Assembly (NCBI GenBank): GCA_900466745.1
Contig: UBNE01000003.1
Span: 343,365 to 407,364 of the forward strand
Length of the DNA: 64,000 nucleotides
Source: Hyphomicrobiales bacterium
GTDB taxonomy: Bacteria > Pseudomonadota > Alphaproteobacteria > Rhizobiales > Beijerinckiaceae
Direction of reading: 5' to 3'
Position numbers and translations under genes: made by a program. Below the pieces are notes generated by a model. The model searched no databases, was not told the DNA's origin, and saw only the letters and a list, made by a program, of their open reading frames with translations. Below, one piece after another: positions 24,704 through 32,219 of the stretch; the stretch's first letter is position 1; the number at the start of each line of letters is the position of its first letter.

Positions 24704-25525
24704 ATGCGAAGCCCGGACCTTCCCAAACAAGCGCGGCGTACGAAGTCGGCACAGCATGGCGCTGTGCCGGACCGGCAATTCGTCGCGGCTTTGGCGCGCG
24801 GCCTCGAGATTCTCGGCTGTTTCAGCGAGGCTCGCCCGAGCCTGACCGTGACCGAGATCGCCCATCTGCTCGGCATTCCCCAGCCCAGCGTCTGGCGGCT
24901 GTGCCACACGCTGATCAAGCTCGGCTATCTGACGGCCGATGCCGGCGACCGGCTGCGCCCGGCGCTGGCGGTGCTGCGGCTCGGCTACATGGTGCTGTCG
25001 GACCTGACGACCGCCGAGCTGGCCAAGCCCTATCTCCAGGACCTCGCCGACCGCTATTTCGCCGCTTCCGGCATCGCCGTCTGCGAAGACAGGGGCATGC
25101 GGCTCCTGATGCGCTGCGAGGGCGGTTCCGAACTGGTGCTGAACCTGCAGACCGGATCGCGGGTCTCGCTGGCAACCTCCTCCCTCGGCTGGGGTTATCT
25201 GGCGGATCTGTCGCCCGAGGAGCGCGAGGCGGCGCTGGGCGACAGCGACGTCGCCCGCCGAAGCTGGAAAGCCGCCGAGCCGGCCTTCCTCGAAGCCTGC
25301 GAGGGCTACCGGCAGCATGGCTTCATCATCAATGCCGGCGTCTTCCATCCCGGCTACAACACGGCCGCCGTCCCGGTGCGGGATGGCGACGGGCGTACCG
25401 CCTTCGTGATCAATTGCGGCGGCGAGGCCTCGCTGCTGCCGATGTCGGTGCTCGAAGGCGAGGTCGGACCGCGTCTCAAAGACCTCGCCCGCATGCTGGA
25501 AGGCGTGGCGGAGCGCAAGCCATGA
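24704..25525 (+). CDS. IclR-family transcriptional regulator (first of a coupled pair)
   Basis: The 273-residue protein has an N-terminal winged helix (about 25-85; FVAALARGLEILGCF, IPQPSVWRLCHTLIKLGYL) and the IclR ligand-binding domain after it, ending VGPRLKDLARML. It probably senses an acid or CoA ester linked to the divergent operon. Its stop overlaps the start of the next gene by four bases (ATGA). The next gene encodes a close relative, which suggests a mixed oligomer or two regulators sharing sites. Confidence 0.92.
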   Translation: MRSPDLPKQARRTKSAQHGAVPDRQFVAALARGLEILGCFSEARPSLTVTEIAHLLGIPQPSVWRLCHTLIKLGYLTADAGDRLRPALAVLRLGYMVLSDLTTAELAKPYLQDLADRYFAASGIAVCEDRGMRLLMRCEGGSELVLNLQTGSRVSLATSSLGWGYLADLSPEEREAALGDSDVARRSWKAAEPAFLEACEGYRQHGFIINAGVFHPGYNTAAVPVRDGDGRTAFVINCGGEASLLPMSVLEGEVGPRLKDLARMLEGVAERKP

Positions 25526-26439
25526 CGGACTCTGTGAAACCGCCGCGGAAGCGCCCCGCAAAGGCAGGGGCTGCCAACGGCACGAGGGCGGCCAGGGCGG
25601 CAGCGAGCGTGCCGGAGCGCCGCGAGTCGCTGCTCGACGACGAGGCCCATCAGAACGATCGCCAGTTCGTCACGGCCCTGGCGCGCGGGCTGGAGATCCT
25701 GAGCTGCTTCGGCCCGCGCAAGGCCGAGATCGGCGGCACGCAGCTCGCGGCGATGACCGGGCTGCCGCAGCCGACCGTCTGGCGGCTGTGCCATACGCTT
25801 TCCAAGATGGGCTATCTGATCCCGGCCGAGGGCGACAAGCTGCGTCCCGGCATTCCGGTGCTGAAGCTCGGGCGCGCGGCGCTGGCCTGCGTGCCGCTGG
25901 CGGAGAAGGCGCGGGCGCGCATGCAGGCGCTCGCCGACAGCACGGGGTCCGCGAGCGGCCTCGCCGCACGCGATGGCGGCCGGATCGTCTTCGTCCAGCA
26001 ATGCCTGAGCGAGGCGCAGCTCGTCATGAACCTGCGCGTCGGGACGCGGCTGTCACTGATCACCTCGGCGGCCGGCTGGGGGCTGCTCGCCGGCTTCCCC
26101 GAGGCGGAGCGCGAGAAGCTGATCGCGACCCACGCCTTGCCGGACCCGCGCTGGCCCCAGGTGGAGCCGGCTTTTCGCGAGGCGATGCAGGATTTCGCCG
26201 CACGCGGCTACATCCTCAATATCGGCGTGTTCCACAAGAGCTACAATACGGCGGCCGTGCCGATCTACGGGCGGGACGGCCTGCCGGCCTATGCGCTGAC
26301 CTGTGCCGGCTCGTCGGCGACCCACAGCCCCGCCTTCCTGCGCAAGGTGATCGTGCCGGAGCTGATGAAGCTGGCCGGCGAGCTGCAGGCCGATCTGCGC
26401 GCGTTCGAGGCGGCGGCCTCGCCGCCCCGTCGGGGCTGA
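25522..26439 (+). CDS. IclR-family transcriptional regulator (second of a coupled pair)
   Basis: The 305-residue protein parallels the upstream regulator across the winged helix (FVTALARGLEILSCFGPRK, LPQPTVWRLCHTLSKMGYL) and ligand domain (IGVFHKSYNTAAVPI matching AGVFHPGYNTAAVPV). It has an extra basic, Ala-rich N-terminal tail of about 45 residues. The ATG at 25522 lies in the four-base overlap. The likeness shows a local duplication. Likely targets are the three TTCGC-type sites nearby. Confidence 0.92.
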   Translation: MTDSVKPPRKRPAKAGAANGTRAARAAASVPERRESLLDDEAHQNDRQFVTALARGLEILSCFGPRKAEIGGTQLAAMTGLPQPTVWRLCHTLSKMGYLIPAEGDKLRPGIPVLKLGRAALACVPLAEKARARMQALADSTGSASGLAARDGGRIVFVQQCLSEAQLVMNLRVGTRLSLITSAAGWGLLAGFPEAEREKLIATHALPDPRWPQVEPAFREAMQDFAARGYILNIGVFHKSYNTAAVPIYGRDGLPAYALTCAGSSATHSPAFLRKVIVPELMKLAGELQADLRAFEAAASPPRRG

Positions 26440-26464
26440 GCCACCCGAAACCGAGCGCGCCGCT

Positions 26465-27352
26465 TCAGATCTCGTAGCTCCAGGGTTCCGGCAGCAGCCG
26501 GTACTGGCCGTCGACCTCCGCCATCCGGGCGAAGCCCGGGAAATGCACATGCATTCCGGCGACCAGAAGCCCGTCGCGCACCACCGTCTCGAAGATCATC
26601 CGGCGCGAGGCGGCCGCCATCGGCGGCTCGGTGTCGTAGAGCATGGTGATCTCGGGGCGCGGCACCTGGATTTCCGGAATGTGCACGGTATCGCCCCAGA
26701 TCATCAGGTCGGGCCCGCCCTGGCCGCTGGCGATGCGATAGGACGCATGGCCGGGGGTGTGGCCGGGGCAGAGGATGCCGGTGATGCCGGGCAGGACCTC
26801 CTCGCCGTCGCGGAAGGTGCGAAGGCGGCCCTTATAGGGGGCGAGGCGGAAACGCGCCGCGGCGAAGTAGCGGGTCTTCGACCGCTCGGTCGCGACCGCC
26901 ATCGCGGCATCGTCGAACCAATGCGACAGCTCGGTTTCGTGGACGATTACCTCGGCCCGGGGGAAGAGGGCTTCGCCCTCGTCACTGGTCAGCCCATTCG
27001 AATGGTCCGGATGGACATGGGTGAGCAGGATGGCGTCGACGTCTTCCGGTGCGATTCCGGCGACCTCGAGCGTTTCCGGCAGCCGGCCGCAGCTCGGCCC
27101 CATGGTGGTGCCGGAGCCGGCATCGAAGAGATAGGTTCTTCCGTGCCCGCGCAGCGCGAACATGTTGACCGAGGTGCGGATCGCGGGCGTGCCCTGCGCG
27201 GCCACCATCAGGCGGTCGACCTCCTCCTGGCTGAGGGACGGGATCGCGCCGGGGGGCGAGTCGACATAGCCGTCGCTGACGGTGGAAACCAGCCAGTCGC
27301 CGAAGCGGCGATGGTGGACGGCAGGCACCTGCCGGGCGGGAAGTCTCGACAT
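26465..27352 (-). CDS. Metallo-beta-lactamase-fold hydrolase
   Basis: The 295-residue protein has the zinc motif HVHPDH followed by GHTPGHASY, GDTVH and a final metal-region histidine in GMHVHFPG, so a two-metal lactonase/thioesterase/hydrolase is expected. ATG at 27352 has GAGAGAG six bases upstream; another ATG two codons earlier is possible. It lies 22 bases after the natural stop of the Old Yellow Enzyme gene if that gene's frame is repaired, so the two probably share a transcript. It may open a lactone or cleave a thioester. There is no signal peptide. Confidence 0.88.
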   Translation of the reverse strand: MSRLPARQVPAVHHRRFGDWLVSTVSDGYVDSPPGAIPSLSQEEVDRLMVAAQGTPAIRTSVNMFALRGHGRTYLFDAGSGTTMGPSCGRLPETLEVAGIAPEDVDAILLTHVHPDHSNGLTSDEGEALFPRAEVIVHETELSHWFDDAAMAVATERSKTRYFAAARFRLAPYKGRLRTFRDGEEVLPGITGILCPGHTPGHASYRIASGQGGPDLMIWGDTVHIPEIQVPRPEITMLYDTEPPMAAASRRMIFETVVRDGLLVAGMHVHFPGFARMAEVDGQYRLLPEPWSYEI

Positions 27353-27374
27353 CTGCATCTCTCTCTCGAAGCGG

Positions 27375-28566
27375 TCAGCGGGACGGGCGGCGCTCGCCGG
27401 GGGCATCGATGCCGGCGCGCCAGGTCGAGGGCTGGACGGCGACGCGCGCGCGCGCCCGCTTCTCCAGGCCAGTAGCCATAGGCCGAGGGGATTTGGTCGA
27501 AGCCCGGCTTCACGCCGAGCTTCTGGGCGGCGTCGATCGGCCAGTTCGGGTTGTGCAGCATCTCGCGGCCGATCGCGACGAGGTCGGCCCGGCCGTCGCG
27601 CAGGATCGCCTCGGCCTGATCGGCATGGACGATGTGACCGACCGCCATGGTCATCACATCTGCCTCGCGGCGGATGCGTTCGGCATGCGGAACCTGATAG
27701 CCATAGCCGTAGCCGGTCGCGCCGGACGTCCCCGCGACATGGTTCATGTCGGCGAGCCCGCCCGAGCTGCAATCGACGACGTCGACGCCGACGGCCTTGA
27801 GGCGCTTGGCCAGTTCGACGCTGTGCTCGATCTCCCAGCCGGCGCTGTCGATGGCGGAAATCCGCATGAAGAGCGGCTTGTGCTCCGGCCAGCAGCGCCG
27901 GGTCTCGGTCGCCACCTCGACGGCGAAGCGCATCCGGTTCTCCAGCGAGCCGCCATATTCGTCCTCCCGCCGGTTGGCCGCGGGCGAGAGGAACTGGTGG
28001 ATCAGGTAGCCATGGGCGGCGTGGATCTCGACGACCTCGAAGCCGGCTTTGTCGGCGCGGACCGCCGCCTTGCCCCAGGCCTGGACCAGTTCGCGGATGC
28101 CCTCGCGCGTCAGCGCGCTCGGCACGGGATGGTCGGGCTCGTGCGGCACGGCGCTGGGAGCGACCAGTTCCCAGGGGCCGCCGCCGGGTAGGTCCGGAAC
28201 GATGTCCAGCGGGCCGCGCCCCTCCCAGGGGCGGGCATGGCGGGATTTGCGCCCGGAATGGCTGAGCTGGATGCCGGGGACCGCGCCGAACTGCTTGATG
28301 AAGGCGGTGATGCGCCGCATCGGCGCGATGAAGCGGTCGTCCCAGAGGCCGGGGTCGGCCGGGGTGGTGCAGCCGCGCGGGTCGACCTTGGTCGATTCCA
28401 TGAAGACGAGGCCGGTGCCACCGGCGGCATATTTGCCGAGATGGACCAGATGCCAGTCGCTCAGATTCCCGTCGACGCAGGAATAGGTCAGCATCGGCGA
28501 CAGCACGATGCGGTTCTTGAGCCGGATGCCCCGCAGCTCGATCGGGGTGAACAGCAAGCTATCCAC
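27375..28566 (-). pseudogene. Old Yellow Enzyme-family NADH:flavin oxidoreductase with a C-terminal one-base frameshift
   Basis: The first 365 codons are a clear XenA/YqjM-type flavoenzyme: FTPIELRGIRLKNRIVLSPM, the substrate-binding HAAHGYLIHQFLSP, SPAANRREDEYGGSLENR and VAIGREMLHNPNWP. Such enzymes reduce activated C=C bonds. After YGYW one extra C (27467-27468) shifts the frame, so the chain as written runs 145 bases into the next gene. Removing it restores YGYWLEKRARARVAV and a stop at 27375, about 396 residues, clear of the hydrolase gene. GTG at 28566 follows GAGGAAG. The barrel is essentially complete, so some activity may remain. Confidence 0.85.
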
Positions 28567-28639
28567 GGCGCTTCCTCGTCATTGTCGTTTTCGCGAATAG
28601 ACACGCTTCGGGGATGGATTTCAATAAGCGAATAGGTTA

Positions 28640-28652
28640 TTTGCATTGCGAG
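28640..28652. promoter_or_regulatory. TTTGCATTGCGAG site between OYE and HMG-CoA-lyase-like genes
   Basis: TTTGCATTGCGAG is an imperfect copy of TTCGCATTGCGAA. The same gap has GCGAATAG twice (28593-28600 and 28628-28635), matching the GCGA half site plus flank seen at 24627-24634 (GCGAGTAG). The divergent gap between 28566 and 28706 thus has three half-site clusters. Confidence 0.5.
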
Positions 28653-28705
28653 AATTGGCCCGCGACGAGGCCTCCCCGGGACGAACGCGCGCAAGAGGAT
28701 CAGGC

Positions 28706-29662
28706 ATGTTCGATCTGCCCAAGCAGGTGAAGATGGTGGAGGTCGGGCCGCGTGACGGGCTGCAGATCGAGCCGAAGATTCTCTCGACGGAACAGAAGCT
28801 TCGCATGGTCGATGCGCTGGCCGGGGCAGGGCTCGGCGAGATCGAGGTCGGCTCCTTCGTCAATCCCAAGGCGGTGCCGCAAATGGCCGATACGGCCGAG
28901 GTCTTCGCGCAGCTCGGCAAGCGGCCCGGCGTGCGCTACACGGCGCTCTGGCTCAATCCGAAGGGGCTCGAGCGGGCGCTCGAAAGCGGCCGGGTCGACA
29001 TCGACGGCAAGCTGACGCTGACCGCCAGCGAAACCTTCGTGAAGCGCAACACCAACCGCAGCATCGACGAGACCTTCGCCGAGATGCCGGACTGGATCGC
29101 GCGCTACCGGCAGGCCGGCATCGCGACCGACGGGCTCGGCGTGATGGCCGCCTTCGGCTGCAATTTCGAGGGCTATATCCCGGAGGAGAAGGTCGTCGGG
29201 CTGGTCGCGCGCGCCATGCAGCTCATGGCCGACAACGACAGCACGCTGAGCAAGCTGCTGCTCGCCGACACGATGGGCTGGGGCACGCCGCGCCAGATCA
29301 AGAGCCTGGTCGGCAAGATCCGCGACAAATGGCCGGAGCTCGACATCAGCCTGCATCTGCACGACACACGCGGCTGCGCCGTGGCCAATGCGGTGGCGGC
29401 GATGGAGCTCGGCGTCGCGACCTTCGATTCCTCGGTCGGTGGCCTCGGCGGCTGTCCTTTCGCCGGCCACAAGGGCGCGGCCGGCAATGTCTGCACCGAG
29501 GATCTGGTCTTCGCCTGCGGCGAGATGGGCATCGAGACCGGCATCGACCTCGACGCGCTGGTCGAGGCGGCCAAGCTGGCGGAAGATCTCGTCGGCCATC
29601 CCTTGCCCGGCAAGGTGATGAAGGGCGGAACCCTGACGCGGTTCAAGATGCCCCGCGCCTGA
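28706..29662 (+). CDS. HMG-CoA lyase-family enzyme
   Basis: The 318-residue TIM-barrel protein matches hydroxymethylglutaryl-CoA lyase, which splits HMG-CoA to acetyl-CoA and acetoacetate. It has VGPRDGLQ at the N terminus, GSFVNPKAVPQMAD, the metal-binding LHLHDTRG and the family signature SVGGLGGCPFA with its catalytic cysteine. ATG at 28706 follows AGAGGA and gives the usual N terminus. It is divergent from the OYE gene and 13 bases before an acyl-CoA dehydrogenase. Related lyases act on other 3-hydroxy-3-methyl acyl-CoAs, so the natural substrate could be the end product of the nearby operons. Confidence 0.9.
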   Translation: MFDLPKQVKMVEVGPRDGLQIEPKILSTEQKLRMVDALAGAGLGEIEVGSFVNPKAVPQMADTAEVFAQLGKRPGVRYTALWLNPKGLERALESGRVDIDGKLTLTASETFVKRNTNRSIDETFAEMPDWIARYRQAGIATDGLGVMAAFGCNFEGYIPEEKVVGLVARAMQLMADNDSTLSKLLLADTMGWGTPRQIKSLVGKIRDKWPELDISLHLHDTRGCAVANAVAAMELGVATFDSSVGGLGGCPFAGHKGAAGNVCTEDLVFACGEMGIETGIDLDALVEAAKLAEDLVGHPLPGKVMKGGTLTRFKMPRA

Positions 29663-29675
29663 CGGAGAACGAGCG

Positions 29676-30881
29676 ATGACCAGCCATCACCCTTCCACAT
29701 CCTTCGATGGCGACGTGGTCGTCGCGCTGGGGGAAGACTATCCGGAGCTGCGCGAGTCGGTGCGGCGGATCTGCGCCGGCTTTCCCGGAGAATACTGGCG
29801 CGACCTCGACAACCGCAGCGGCTACCCGACGGAATTCGTCAAGGCGCTGACGGAGGCGGGCTATCTCGGCGCGCTCATCCCCGAGGAATATGGCGGCTCC
29901 GGCCTGCCCCTGCGGGCCGCGGCCGTGATCCTCGAGGAGATCAACGCCAGCGGCTGCACGGCGAGCCCGGCGCATGCGCAGATGTACATCATGGGCACGC
30001 TGCTGCGGCATGGCAGCGAGGAGCAGAAGCGGCGCTACCTCCCGGGGATCGCCTCCGGCGAATTGCGGCTCCAGGCCTTCGGCGTGACGGAGCCGACCAC
30101 GGGTTCCGACACGACGCAGCTCAAGACGCGGGCCGAGCGGCAGGGCAACGGCCACTACATCGTCAACGGCCAGAAGGTCTGGACTTCGCGCGCTCTCCAT
30201 TCCGACCTGATGCTGCTGCTGGCGCGCACCACGCCGCTCGACCAGGTGAAGAAGCGAACCGACGGACTCTCGGTCTTCCTGGTCGATCTGCGCGAGGCGA
30301 AGGGCAAGGGCATCGATATCCGCCCGATCAAGGCGCTGATCAATCACAACACCACCGAGGTCTTCATCGAGAACCTCGTGGTGCCGGCGGAGAACCTGAT
30401 CGGCGAGGAGGGGCAGGGCTTCCGCTACATCCTCGACGGGATGAACGCCGAGCGCATCCTGGTGGCCTCCGAATGCGTGGGCGACGGACGCTGGCTGCTG
30501 AAGAAGGGCGTGGCCTATGCCAATGAGCGGGTCGTGTTCGGCCGCCCGATCGGGCAGAATCAGGGGATTCAGTTCCCGCTGGCGCGCGCCTATGCTGAGC
30601 TGGAAGCGGCGGACATGATGTGCCGGCGGGCGGCGGCGCTGTTCGCGGCGGGCCGCCCCTGCGGGGAGGACGCCAACATCGCCAAGCTGCTCGCCTCGGA
30701 GGCGACCTGGAAGGCGGCCGACACCGCCCTCCAGACCCATGGCGGCTTCGGTTTCGCCCAGGAATACGACATCGAGCGCAAATGGCGCGAGGTCCGCATC
30801 TACCAGACCGCGCCGATCTCGACCAACATGGTCCTGGCCTATGTCGCCCAGCATGTCCTGGGCCTGCCGCGATCGTACTGA
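29676..30881 (+). CDS. Acyl-CoA dehydrogenase with Gln at the usual catalytic position
   Basis: The 401-residue flavoenzyme has the fold marks FGVTEPTTGSDTTQLKT, NGQKVWTSRA and ANERVVFGRPIGQNQG, and a C terminus HVLGLPRSY. Where medium-chain enzymes have IYEGTSEIQ it reads IYQTAPISTN, so residue 377 is Gln instead of the catalytic Glu. This APISTN variant occurs in a distinct subgroup whose base may lie elsewhere. It follows the lyase gene by 13 bases, so the two form an operon under the TTCGC-type site. It has a complete length and no sign of decay. Confidence 0.9.
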   Translation: MTSHHPSTSFDGDVVVALGEDYPELRESVRRICAGFPGEYWRDLDNRSGYPTEFVKALTEAGYLGALIPEEYGGSGLPLRAAAVILEEINASGCTASPAHAQMYIMGTLLRHGSEEQKRRYLPGIASGELRLQAFGVTEPTTGSDTTQLKTRAERQGNGHYIVNGQKVWTSRALHSDLMLLLARTTPLDQVKKRTDGLSVFLVDLREAKGKGIDIRPIKALINHNTTEVFIENLVVPAENLIGEEGQGFRYILDGMNAERILVASECVGDGRWLLKKGVAYANERVVFGRPIGQNQGIQFPLARAYAELEAADMMCRRAAALFAAGRPCGEDANIAKLLASEATWKAADTALQTHGGFGFAQEYDIERKWREVRIYQTAPISTNMVLAYVAQHVLGLPRSY

Positions 30882-31280
30882 AAAGCGGTGGGGTGAGCGG
30901 GCGGACGGTTGCCGGCCCCCGATGGCCGGAACGAAACCGCAGCCGGCGCAACGCTCGTTTGGGCCGGCTCTGTCGGTGCTATGCGCTGCTGCCGTATGGC
31001 AGCTTTGCGCAGCGAGCATGCCCCCGCGCCGCGTAAGTCCTTAGGCTGTTTCATCGATCCCGTGCGGCGGGCGCGGGATGTCTGGCGCCGGACGGCGTTC
31101 GCTGCCTGTTTCCTGGATGGATCGGCCCCGGCCGGCGGTCGGCACGCAGCCTCGCGAGAAATACGAGGCCGAGGCTGTCGGTTTCCTGGTCGGGGAGGCA
31201 TGCCATTGACAGCGCCGAGCATGCAAATATAATGCATTATATAAATTGTCCGCGACAGACGGCACCTAGAGGAACAGCCC
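30882..31280. other. 399-base intergenic region before the second LIV operon
   Basis: Most of this stretch is GC-rich and has no convincing gene; short frames here lack a start site and family likeness. Near its right end is an AT-rich site of the ATGCAT family (31229-31247), the probable promoter/operator of the LIV operon. No clear hairpin terminator follows the acyl-CoA dehydrogenase stop. Confidence 0.5.
31229..31247. promoter_or_regulatory. ATGCAT-family site E upstream of second LIV operon
   Basis: ATAATGCATTATATAAATT lies about 35 bases before the livH-like start. Its TGCATTATATAAATT part matches site A (5616-5630) in 14 of 15 bases, and AATGCAT matches the half sites of B and D. Its closeness to the start suggests overlap with the promoter. 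Confidence 0.5.
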
Positions 31281-32216
31281 TTGGAATTCGGAATCTTCCT
31301 CGAAGATGCCGCGCAAGCCCTTGCGACCGGCATCTTGGTCGGAGGGGCCTACGCGCTGATGTGCGTCGGCCTCGGCATCATCTTCGGCTCCATGCGCGTC
31401 ATCAACTTCGCCCAGGGCGATTTCATGATGCTCGGCATGTACGCCACCTATTATCTGGCGACATCGGCGCTGGTCGGCGTCTTCGGCCTCTATGCCGGGC
31501 CGGCCGTCGCGGCGCTGCTGTCGGGGCCGATCCTGTTCGCCTTCGGCTGGCTGCTTCACAAGACGATGATCAGCCGGGTCACCGGCGCGCGTGTCGCCGA
31601 TATGGATGGCGGCGGTGGCTACGCGCAGCTCATCCTGACGCTCGGCATCGGGCTCGTGCTGCAGAATGGCGGCCTGATCCTGTTCGGCTCGACGCCGATC
31701 GCGGTGCTGACGCCGCTGTCGCGCCAGTCCTGGGAGGTGGGAACGGTCCTGCTCAACCAGGCCAGGGTCGTCGCCTTCGTCGCGGCGATCGGGATTGCGG
31801 CGCTGGTCAACCTCTTCCTCACCTATTCGCGGATCGGCAGGGGGCTCCGGGCCGCGGCCGACAATCCCGTCGCCGCAACCTATATGGGGGTCGACGTCAC
31901 CAAGGCGCACCGCATCGCCTTCTCGCTCGGCGTCGCGGTGACGGCGGTGGCGGGCGGGCTCCTCGCCAGCTCGCAATCGTTCCAGCCCTATATCGGCATC
32001 GACTTCGTCATCGTGATGTATGCCGGCGTCGTGCTCGGTGGCCTGGGCAGCATCATGGGCGCTTTCTGGGGCGGGCTGACCATCGGCCTCGTCCAGCAGC
32101 TTTCGACCCTGTTCCTGCCCTACCAACTGCAGAACACGACGATCTTCCTCGTCTTCCTGCTGATCATCTTCTTCTGGCCGCAGGGTATGTTCGGCCGCGT
32201 CAGCGAGAGAACCTGA
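31281..32216 (+). CDS. livH: LIV-type ABC transporter permease (LivH family)
   Basis: The 311-residue permease shows MRVINFAQGDFMMLGMYATY near the N terminus, the coupling segment AAADNPVAATYMGVD and VLGGLGSIMGAFWGG. TTG at 31281 is the likely start, preceded by AGAGGAA. It begins an operon of a permease-ATPase fusion, a LivF-type ATPase and a binding protein with gaps of a few bases. An amidohydrolase and a lactonase follow, so the cargo is probably an organic acid or cyclic compound. Confidence 0.92.
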   Translation: MEFGIFLEDAAQALATGILVGGAYALMCVGLGIIFGSMRVINFAQGDFMMLGMYATYYLATSALVGVFGLYAGPAVAALLSGPILFAFGWLLHKTMISRVTGARVADMDGGGGYAQLILTLGIGLVLQNGGLILFGSTPIAVLTPLSRQSWEVGTVLLNQARVVAFVAAIGIAALVNLFLTYSRIGRGLRAAADNPVAATYMGVDVTKAHRIAFSLGVAVTAVAGGLLASSQSFQPYIGIDFVIVMYAGVVLGGLGSIMGAFWGGLTIGLVQQLSTLFLPYQLQNTTIFLVFLLIIFFWPQGMFGRVSERT

Positions 32217-32219
32217 CCG

